Assembly (NCBI GenBank): GCA_900770685.1
Contig: CAAGLC010000025.1
Span: forward strand, 1 to 5,850
Length of the DNA stretch: 5,850 bases
Direction of reading: 5' to 3'
Source of the DNA: Clostridia bacterium
GTDB lineage: Bacteria; Bacillota; Clostridia; Christensenellales; Borkfalkiaceae
In this document: positions 1-4,779 of the stretch, piece after piece
Layout: every line of letters begins with the position of its first letter
Position numbering within the stretch: position 1 is the stretch's first letter
Made by a program: the position numbers and the translations under genes
Notes under the pieces: generated by a model
What the model saw: only the letters and a program-made list of their open reading frames with translations
What the model was told of the DNA's origin: nothing
Databases searched by the model: none

Positions 1-678
1 AATAAATATATAGACGAAACTGCGCCGTGGATTTTAGCAAAAGATCCAAGTAACGAAAAAAGGCTTTCAACAGTTTTATATAATTTATCGGAAGCCATAA
101 TAATAGGCTCGTCGCTTTTATCGTCGTTTATTCCGGATACCGCTATTAAAGGTTTATCTCAGTTTGGCGTTGGCGTTAGAGAATTTGAAAAACTAAATCA
201 ATTTGGCGTTTGCGAGCAAATCACCGTTAAATCGGAAGCCGAAAAACTTTTTGATAGAATCGACGCTACCGAAATGATGAAAAAAATCAATAAAATGATT
301 GAAGAAAGGCAAAAAGCGATTAAGCCGGTAGAAGAAAAGAAGGAGAAAAAACCCTTGATAGACATACAAGATTTTGATAAAGTTGAATTGAAAATAGCAA
401 AAGTAATTGCTTGTGAAAAGGTAGAAAAGAGCAAAAAACTCTTAAAACTCACCGTAAAATTAGGCGAAGAAACCAGAACGGTCGTTAGTGGAATAGCAGG
501 CGTTTACGAACCGGAATATTTAATCGGCAAAAAGTTAACTATGATAACTAATCTAAAGCCGGCAAAACTTTGTGGAATAACGTCTGAAGGTATGATTATA
601 TGCGCAGAGGACGCTTCTGGAAAAATATCTTTCTTAACTCCGGAACAGGACGTTGAAGACGGAAGTTCGGTATTTTAA
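1..678 (+). CDS. metG: Methionyl-tRNA synthetase, C-terminal part (5' end outside window)
   Basis: This is the last 225 codons of MetRS, the cytoplasmic enzyme that charges tRNA-Met with methionine. The frame is open from base 1 to the TAA at 676-678, so the catalytic Rossmann domain and KMSKS loop lie upstream of the window. The fragment opens with the anticodon-binding helical domain, shown by the family motif YIDETAPW and the following LAKD (residues 3-14). A Lys/Glu-rich linker at about 99-118 leads to a C-terminal tRNA-binding OB-fold of the Trbp111/EMAPII type (about 120-225), with DFDKVELKIAKV, VVSGIAG, NLKPAKLCGITSEGMI and a final LTPEQDVEDGSSVF. This appended domain is common in Bacillota MetRS and supports dimerisation and tRNA binding. 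An internal ATG pair at 274 could in principle give a stand-alone CsaA-like protein, but it has no ribosome site and lies within a continuous conserved frame. The stop overlaps the tatD start by one base. Confidence 0.95.
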   Translation, partial: NKYIDETAPWILAKDPSNEKRLSTVLYNLSEAIIIGSSLLSSFIPDTAIKGLSQFGVGVREFEKLNQFGVCEQITVKSEAEKLFDRIDATEMMKKINKMIEERQKAIKPVEEKKEKKPLIDIQDFDKVELKIAKVIACEKVEKSKKLLKLTVKLGEETRTVVSGIAGVYEPEYLIGKKLTMITNLKPAKLCGITSEGMIICAEDASGKISFLTPEQDVEDGSSVF

Positions 679-1445
679 TGTTCGTTGATACCCATTGTCA
701 TTTAACCGATAAAAAGTTTACGGACGTAGAAAATGTAGTAATAAGTGCAAGAAATGTAGGCGTTGATAAACTTATAACCGTATCGTGTAGCGTAGAAGAT
801 ACGGTTAACGGCTTAAACTTATCGGAAAAATATTCTAGCGTTTATTTCGGCGCAGGTATTCACCCGTCCGATCTTTTGGAAACGGGGGATAATGACTTAG
901 AAAAAATAGTATCCCTTGCAAGCCACCCTAAATGTGTGTGCATAGGGGAAATAGGCTTAGATTATTATTGGGATAGAAGTTATATAGAAAAGCAAAAAAC
1001 GGAGTTGGTTAGGCAGTTAGAAATTGCAAAGCAACTAAAACTTCCCTTTTCCTTTCATAGTAGAGAAGCCACCGAAGACACGGTAAAAATCTTAAAAGAA
1101 AATAAAGATAAACTCATATACGGTGGTGTAATTCATTGTTTTTCAGGTAGTGTTGAAACGGCTAAGCAGTATTTAAATCTAGGCTTAAAAATAGGCGTAG
1201 GTGGAACGGTAACTTTCAAAAACTCTAGAAAGGTTCAAGAAGTGGTAGAATTTTTGCCGTTAGACGCTATTTTAACCGAAACCGATAGTCCGTATTTATC
1301 GCCCGAACCGTTTAGAGGAAAGGTGAACGAGCCGAAGAATATTCCCGTCATTAGCGAGTATATTGCTAAAATAAAGGGAGAAGAAATAGAAAAACTTTCA
1401 AAAATTCTTTATTCGAACGCTAAAGAGTTGTTTAAAAAACTTTAA
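678..1445 (+). CDS. tatD: TatD-family metal-dependent hydrolase (DNase)
   Basis: This 255-residue protein has the usual length and all the metal-ligand motifs of the TatD amidohydrolase-superfamily nucleases. They are DTHCHL at the N terminus (His6, His8), GEIGLDYYWD (Glu91), FSFHSREA (His127), IHCFSGS (His153) and TETDSPYLSPEP (Asp203), arranged on a TIM barrel. E. coli TatD has Mg-dependent 3'-5' exonuclease activity linked to DNA repair, and the B. subtilis orthologue is YabD. The protein has no signal peptide and should be cytoplasmic. The ATG overlaps the metG stop in a TAATG junction and only a weak GGAAG lies about 12 bases upstream, so translation is probably coupled to metG. The order metG-tatD is conserved across Bacillota. 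An intrinsic terminator starts inside its stop codon. The family call is firm, but the precise physiological substrate is not shown by the sequence. Confidence 0.95.
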   Translation: MFVDTHCHLTDKKFTDVENVVISARNVGVDKLITVSCSVEDTVNGLNLSEKYSSVYFGAGIHPSDLLETGDNDLEKIVSLASHPKCVCIGEIGLDYYWDRSYIEKQKTELVRQLEIAKQLKLPFSFHSREATEDTVKILKENKDKLIYGGVIHCFSGSVETAKQYLNLGLKIGVGGTVTFKNSRKVQEVVEFLPLDAILTETDSPYLSPEPFRGKVNEPKNIPVISEYIAKIKGEEIEKLSKILYSNAKELFKKL

Positions 1446-1490
1446 AATCAAAACAAAGTCAGAATAACTCCGACTTCGTTTTGATTTTTT
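1444..1490 (+). terminator. Intrinsic terminator after tatD
   Basis: The 17-base arm 1444-1460 pairs with 1472-1488 apart from one A-C mismatch (1455/1477), leaving an 11-base loop at 1461-1471. A run of six T residues follows at 1485-1490. The A-rich left arm and T-rich right arm could also terminate transcripts from the opposite strand. The stem begins inside the tatD TAA. It should end most metG-tatD transcripts before rsmA. Confidence 0.88.
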
Positions 1491-1510
1491 AATATCTTTT
1501 GTAAAAAAGA

Positions 1511-1540
1511 TTTACGTAAAGAAGTTCTCTTTACGATAAT
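1511..1540 (+). promoter_or_regulatory. Putative sigma-A type promoter for rsmA-rdgB-cysK
   Basis: A -35-like TTTACG (1511-1516, 4/6 to consensus) is separated by 18 bases from a -10-like GATAAT (1535-1540, 5/6). It lies after the tatD terminator and 47 bases upstream of the rsmA ATG, where a promoter is needed. The boxes are imperfect and the DNA is very AT-rich, so other box choices such as TATTAT at 1540-1545 cannot be excluded. Confidence 0.4.
1515..1535. repeat. 8-bp inverted repeat in the rsmA upstream region
   Basis: CGTAAAGA (1515-1522) and TCTTTACG (1528-1535) are perfect reverse complements around a 5-base centre. The left arm overlaps a self-complementary TTTACGTAAA (1511-1520). 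The repeat fills the space between the proposed -35 and -10 boxes, where a repressor operator would act. It is not followed by a T run, so it does not look like a terminator. Whether any protein binds it is unknown. Confidence 0.5.
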
Positions 1541-1587
1541 ATTATTTGTAGTAAGAGAAAATATATTCGTAAAATTTTAGGAAAATT

Positions 1588-2445
1588 ATGGAAAGAAATT
1601 TAAGAGAAAACTTAAAAAAGCACGGTTTTGTTTTCAAAAAGGCGTACGGTCAAAATTTTTTAACCGATAAAGCGCTACTTGACGAAATAGTTGAAAAAGC
1701 CTTGATAACAGAAGATACCGAAGTTTTAGAAATCGGTTGTGGGGCAGGAGCGTTAACGAGTGCGCTTGCAAAAAAAGCCAAAAAGGTTATAGGCTACGAG
1801 ATAGACGAAAAGTTAAAACCTATTTTAAGGGAAAACCTAAGAGAATACGATAACGTTGAAATCAATTTTATGGACGTTATGAAAGAGAAAATAGAAAACG
1901 TTGAAAAAAATTTTTCTTCAGAATACGTGCTTTGCGCAAATCTACCGTATTATATAACCACTCCGATAGTTATGGAGTTTTTAGAAAAAGCCAAAAAACT
2001 AAAAAGCATGGTAATAATGGTGCAAGAAGAGGTTGCGCTTAGGTTTTCGGCTAAGAGTGGAACGAGTGATTACGGAGCAATAACCGTTGCAATCGATTTA
2101 AGGGGTAAAGCGGAAATACTTTTAAGGGTAAACAGAGAAAAGTTTACACCCGTGCCTAACGTCGATTCAGCCGTCGTTAAAATAGACGTAATAAAAGGAA
2201 AAACTGACGGAGTAGATTTAGCGTCGGTTAGAGATTTGGTTAGATGCGCTTTTTCGTCGAGAAGAAAGATGCTCGTCAACAATATCATAAACGCTTATAA
2301 AATGAGTAGGAGCGAAGTTGAAGATGCGCTTACTAGAGCGCAAATTGATTTAACGACGAGGGGAGAAGCCTTAAACGCTCAAGAGTTCATTAGAGTTAGC
2401 CAAGAGTTCATTAGACTTAGCCAAGAGTTAAAGGGGATAAAATAG
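1588..2445 (+). CDS. rsmA: 16S rRNA (adenine1518-N6/adenine1519-N6)-dimethyltransferase
   Basis: RsmA (KsgA) uses S-adenosylmethionine to dimethylate two adjacent adenines in the 3'-terminal helix of 16S rRNA, a late step in small-subunit assembly. The 285-residue protein shows the family motifs in order: KAYGQNFL (18-25), the SAM-binding VLEIGCGAGALT (46-57), the acidic GYEID (69-73), catalytic NLPY (118-121), VQEEVALRFSAKSG (145-158), FTPVPNVDSAVV (186-197) and FSSRRKML (222-229). The start has a modest AGGA at 1579-1582, five bases upstream. The C-terminal helix carries a 7-residue tandem duplication (QEFIRVS, QEFIRLS, then QEL; 265-281) that adds one extra heptad before the end. Its stop abuts the rdgB ATG directly, so the two are almost certainly co-transcribed. 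In B. subtilis rnmV separates tatD from this gene; no such gene is present here. Confidence 0.96.
   Translation: MERNLRENLKKHGFVFKKAYGQNFLTDKALLDEIVEKALITEDTEVLEIGCGAGALTSALAKKAKKVIGYEIDEKLKPILRENLREYDNVEINFMDVMKEKIENVEKNFSSEYVLCANLPYYITTPIVMEFLEKAKKLKSMVIMVQEEVALRFSAKSGTSDYGAITVAIDLRGKAEILLRVNREKFTPVPNVDSAVVKIDVIKGKTDGVDLASVRDLVRCAFSSRRKMLVNNIINAYKMSRSEVEDALTRAQIDLTTRGEALNAQEFIRVSQEFIRLSQELKGIK
2380..2430 (+). repeat. 21-bp in-frame tandem repeat (about 2.4 copies) in the rsmA 3' end
   Basis: Two complete 21-base units (2380-2400 and 2401-2421) differ at a single base, and a partial third copy of 9 bases follows (2422-2430; CAAGAGTT matches the unit and the last base differs). Each unit encodes seven residues, so the duplication keeps the frame and lengthens the C terminus without disrupting it. 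Near-identity at the DNA level suggests recent origin by slippage. Confidence 0.9.
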
Positions 2446-3030
2446 ATGGATAAAAAAATATTAGTCGTTGCAAGTGCAAACGCCCATAAAATAAAGGAAA
2501 TTTCCCAAATGCTTCCCGAATTCGAAGTTAAAGGGTATAAAGAGTTCGGCTTAGATTTTGAAATTGACGAAACGGGCGAAACCTTTTTTGAAAATGCGTT
2601 TATAAAGGCTAAAACCGTTTCGGAAATACTTAAACTTCCTGTACTTAGTGACGATAGTGGATTATCGGTGGAAGTCTTAGGGGGAGAGCCGGGAGTATAT
2701 AGCGCAAGGTACGCAGGCGACGGAAACGACGAGCATAATAACGATAAACTGTTATTAAACTTAGAAAAATATACCGATATGGAGCAAAGGAAGGCAAAGT
2801 TCGTTTGTTGTATGGTTTATTATCGTTCTAACGACGATTGGCACACGGTGACGGGTGAAACCGAAGGGGCGATAGCCTTTCAAAGAGAAGGGGAAAACGG
2901 CTTTGGGTACGATCCAATATTTTACAGTTACGACTTAAAAAAGAGTTTAGGCGTTGCCACTTCTGAAGAAAAAAACTCTATTTCGCATAGAAGTAGAGCC
3001 TTAAAAGAGATAGTAAAGGTAATTAAGTAA
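2446..3030 (+). CDS. rdgB: XTP/dITP diphosphatase (non-canonical purine NTP pyrophosphatase)
   Basis: This is a member of the RdgB/HAM1 (ITPase) family, which hydrolyses dITP, ITP and XTP to monophosphates and pyrophosphate and keeps deaminated purines out of DNA and RNA. The 194 residues match the usual family length of about 190-200. Visible motifs are the N-terminal phosphate-binding VASANAHK with Lys15, DETGETFFENAFIKA (41-55), the metal/base-site LSDDSGL (67-73) followed by GGEPGVYSARYAG, NGFGYDPIF (151-159), and the C-terminal SHRSRA (180-185). The first motif reads SANAHK where many members have T-x-N-x-x-K, a mild variation. The ATG begins on the base after the rsmA stop, and the Shine-Dalgarno (AGGGG, 2432-2436) sits inside the end of rsmA. 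This implies co-transcription and probably coupled translation. The protein is cytoplasmic, with no signal peptide or membrane segment. Confidence 0.95.
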   Translation: MDKKILVVASANAHKIKEISQMLPEFEVKGYKEFGLDFEIDETGETFFENAFIKAKTVSEILKLPVLSDDSGLSVEVLGGEPGVYSARYAGDGNDEHNNDKLLLNLEKYTDMEQRKAKFVCCMVYYRSNDDWHTVTGETEGAIAFQREGENGFGYDPIFYSYDLKKSLGVATSEEKNSISHRSRALKEIVKVIK

Positions 3031-3032
3031 TT

Positions 3033-3953
3033 ATGATATACGATAGGATAGAAGAGATTATAGGCAAAACTCCGTTGCTTAAGTTAAATAGATTAAAAAA
3101 GGAGTTTAACTTAAAAGCGGATATTTATGCAAAATTAGAATATTTTAATCCGGCTGGAAGCGTTAAGGATAGAACGGCGCTACAAATGATAAAAGAGGCG
3201 GAAGAAGGGGGCAAGATTAAAAAAGGCGGAACTTTAATCGAGCCAACGAGTGGTAATACTGGAATCGGCATAGCAATGCTTTCGGCAAGTTTAGGATATA
3301 AAGCGATAATTGTAATGCCGGATAGTATGAGTAAGGAGAGAATAACGCTCATAAGAGCATATGGGGCAGAGGTTGTTTTAACCGACGGAAAAAGGGGTAT
3401 GACGGGCGCTATAGACAAAGCGATAGAGATAAGAAACGGCAAAGAAAACAGTTTAATCCTATCGCAATTTGATAATCCCGCTAATCCAATGGCGCACTAT
3501 CTAACTACCGCAAGAGAAATAGAAAGCGATTTAGAAGGTGATTTTGATTATTTAATCGCAGGAATTGGCACGGGTGGAACGGCGTGTGGTTGTGGTAAAT
3601 ATTTTAAGGAAAACAACCTTAAAGCAAAGGTAATCGGGGTAGAGCCTGAAAGTTCACCGTTAATTAGTAAGGGCAAGAGTGGATCGCATAAGATTCAAGG
3701 GATAGGCGCAAACTTTATTCCCAAAAACTATAAAGAAGAATATATAGACAAAGTAGAAACTGTTAGCGATAACGAGGCGATAGAAACGGCAAGGATACTT
3801 GCAAGAACGGAAGGCGTACTTGCAGGAATATCGTCAGGGGGAGCGCTAAGCGTCGCCATAAGACTAGCAAAAAAAGAGCAAAACGAGGGGAAAAAATTGG
3901 TTGTAATAATAACTGACACCGGAGAAAGATATTTATCGACCGACTTGTTTTAA
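3033..3953 (+). CDS. cysK: Cysteine synthase A (O-acetylserine sulfhydrylase)
   Basis: CysK is a PLP enzyme that makes L-cysteine from O-acetyl-L-serine and sulfide. The 306 residues fit the family length. PLP-binding elements are in place: NPAGSVKDR with Schiff-base Lys45, the substrate loop TSGNTG (72-77), the phosphate-binding GIGTGGT (177-183), and GISSGGA, where Ser268 should contact the pyridine nitrogen. SQFDNPANP (144-152) and the C-terminal DTGERYLSTDLF are also typical of CysK/CysM proteins. CysM or cystathionine beta-synthase-like variants cannot be fully separated by eye, but length and motifs favour CysK. The start is 2 bases after the rdgB stop, and only a weak, distant AAAGG (3015-3019) precedes it. 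No T-box or S-box element is visible upstream, and no convincing intrinsic terminator follows. Its Phe codons are all TTT and its Arg codons all AGA/AGG, unlike the two genes downstream. Confidence 0.94.
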   Translation: MIYDRIEEIIGKTPLLKLNRLKKEFNLKADIYAKLEYFNPAGSVKDRTALQMIKEAEEGGKIKKGGTLIEPTSGNTGIGIAMLSASLGYKAIIVMPDSMSKERITLIRAYGAEVVLTDGKRGMTGAIDKAIEIRNGKENSLILSQFDNPANPMAHYLTTAREIESDLEGDFDYLIAGIGTGGTACGCGKYFKENNLKAKVIGVEPESSPLISKGKSGSHKIQGIGANFIPKNYKEEYIDKVETVSDNEAIETARILARTEGVLAGISSGGALSVAIRLAKKEQNEGKKLVVIITDTGERYLSTDLF

Positions 3954-3959
3954 CAAAGG

Positions 3960-3988
3960 GTTAAAAAAGAAAAAAACCGTTAAAAAAG
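3960..3988. repeat. 10-base direct repeat GTTAAAAAAG upstream of the NifU-like gene
   Basis: GTTAAAAAAG occurs at 3960-3969 and again at 3979-3988, so the copies are 19 bases apart, close to two helical turns. The element abuts the proposed -35 box. It may be a protein-binding repeat or simply a by-product of A-tract composition. Confidence 0.45.
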
Positions 3989-4006
3989 TATTGTAAAATG
4001 ACGGTT
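3975..4006. repeat. Short inverted repeat flanking the -35 box
   Basis: AACCGT (3975-3980) and ACGGTT (4001-4006) are perfect reverse complements separated by 20 bases that contain the proposed -35 hexamer. No T run follows, so it does not work as a cysK terminator. It could be a split operator, but six bases in AT-rich DNA can occur by chance. Confidence 0.3.
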
Positions 4007-4048
4007 AAGTATGATATACTAAAAAAGCAAACTAATAGAAAAATTTTT

Positions 4049-4054
4049 GGAGGG
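4049..4054 (+). promoter_or_regulatory. Strong ribosome binding site that fixes the NifU-like start
   Basis: GGAGGG ends nine bases before the ATG at 4064. The frame is open further upstream to an ATG at 3998, but that start lies before the proposed -10 box, has no ribosome site and would add 22 residues unlike the family. The Shine-Dalgarno therefore selects 4064. Confidence 0.85.
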
Positions 4055-4063
4055 CATTTATAT

Positions 4064-4765
4064 ATGCAGTATTCAACAGAAGTAAATAAAATGTTCTGCG
4101 TTTGTAAAGGACCGAAACACGGTCCCGCACCTATTCCGGAAGAAGGAAAATGGGTACAAGCAAAGGAAATAAAGGACATTTCTGCTTACACACACGGTGT
4201 AGGTTGGTGTGCTCCGCAACAAGGCGCTTGTAAACTTTCGTTAAACGTTAAAAACGGAATTATAGAAGAAGCGCTCGTAGAAACGATTGGATGTTCGGGA
4301 ATGACTCACTCCGCGGCAATGGCGGCGGAAATTCTTCCTGGAAAAACCTTATTAGAAGCGCTCAATACCGACCTTGTTTGCGACGCTATTAATACGGCAA
4401 TGCGTGAATTATTCTTACAAATCGTTTACGGAAGATCGCAATCTGCTTTCTCTGACGACGGTTTAGTTATAGGCGCAGGTATGGAAGACTTAGGAAAGGG
4501 CGAACGTTCAATGGTTGGTACTATGTACGGAACTAAGGCAAAGGGCGTTAGATATCTTGAAATGACCGAAGGTTACTGCACGAGAATGGCTCTTGACGAG
4601 AATAACGAAGTAATCGGTTACGAATTCGTATCTCTCGGCAAAATGACCGATATGATAAAGAAAGGTATGGAACCTAACGAAGCGTACGAAAAGGCAAAAG
4701 GCACTTACGGTCGCTTTAAGGAAGAGGACGGCGCGGTTAAATATATCGACCCGCGTAAAGAATAA
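4064..4765 (+). CDS. NifU/IscU-like iron-sulfur scaffold-type protein (GGGtGRT partner)
   Basis: This 233-residue soluble protein resembles the NifU N-terminal/IscU fold. A beta-strand segment GACKLSLNVKNGIIEEALVE (54-73) leads into the family-like turn IGCSGMTHSAAMAAEIL (75-91), then GKTLLEAL (93-100). Cys77 occupies the place of the central IscU ligand cysteine. The other two IscU cysteines are not at matching positions. QQG stands where C-G-D is expected, although Cys49 and Cys56 are close, and the region around 119-130 (RSQSAFS) has no cysteine where IscU has the His-Cys-Ser motif. An N-terminal Cys-x-Cys (12, 14) precedes KGPKHGPAPIPEEGKW, and Cys106 and Cys172 are further candidates. 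The C-terminal part (about 150-233) extends beyond the IscU domain. Proteins like this are usually annotated as Fe-S scaffold proteins and occur next to a GGGtGRT protein, as here, 14 bases downstream. Actual cluster assembly is unproven; the family call is good and the function is inferred. Confidence 0.85.
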   Translation: MQYSTEVNKMFCVCKGPKHGPAPIPEEGKWVQAKEIKDISAYTHGVGWCAPQQGACKLSLNVKNGIIEEALVETIGCSGMTHSAAMAAEILPGKTLLEALNTDLVCDAINTAMRELFLQIVYGRSQSAFSDDGLVIGAGMEDLGKGERSMVGTMYGTKAKGVRYLEMTEGYCTRMALDENNEVIGYEFVSLGKMTDMIKKGMEPNEAYEKAKGTYGRFKEEDGAVKYIDPRKE

Positions 4766-4770
4766 GGAGG
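4764..4770 (+). promoter_or_regulatory. Consensus ribosome binding site for the GGGtGRT gene
   Basis: AAGGAGG overlaps the stop codon of the NifU-like gene and ends nine bases before the ATG at 4780. It is a near-perfect Shine-Dalgarno at good spacing, indicating efficient translation and confirming the start. Confidence 0.88.
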
Positions 4771-4779
4771 AAAGAGAAA

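Larger units (their letters stand above)
3960..4020 (+). promoter_or_regulatory. Promoter with A-tract upstream region for the NifU-like/GGGtGRT operon
   Basis: A -35-like TTGTAA (3991-3996, 4/6) and a -10 TATACT (4015-4020, 5/6) are 18 bases apart. The -10 is preceded by TG at 4012-4013, giving an extended -10 (TGnTATACT). Three A-runs (3963-3968, 3970-3976, 3982-3987) lie directly upstream of the -35 and resemble an UP element that contacts the RNA polymerase alpha subunit. The -10 ends 43 bases before the start codon. This is the best promoter-like sequence in the window. Confidence 0.65.

Noticed and set aside
198..452. Minus-strand open frame of 84 codons
   Set aside because: It is antisense to the conserved metG frame. 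Its Ser/Phe/Ile-rich product is what Lys/Glu-rich coding DNA gives on the other strand.
274..678. Separate CsaA/Trbp111-like tRNA-binding protein starting at 274
   Set aside because: The frame is continuous with the conserved MetRS anticodon-binding domain from base 1, and no ribosome site precedes 274.
1446..1587. Small gene, riboswitch or T-box between tatD and rsmA
   Set aside because: After the terminator only 97 AT-rich bases remain, with no open frame of note and no T-box or riboswitch core sequence recognised.
2380..2430. CRISPR-like array
   Set aside because: The 21-base units are directly adjacent with no spacers and form part of the rsmA reading frame.
3125..3442. Minus-strand open frame of 105 codons with a hydrophobic, membrane-like product
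   Set aside because: It lies wholly within cysK, whose motifs are intact. The hydrophobicity is a mirror effect and no ribosome site is present.
3948..3966. Hairpin TTTTAAC / GTTAAAA at the end of cysK as a terminator
   Set aside because: The stem has only one G-C pair and is followed by an A run rather than a T run, so it would not terminate cysK transcripts.
3998..4063. Upstream ATG at 3998 extending the NifU-like protein by 22 residues
   Set aside because: It lies before the proposed -10 box, has no ribosome site, and the GGAGGG at 4049-4054 points to the ATG at 4064.
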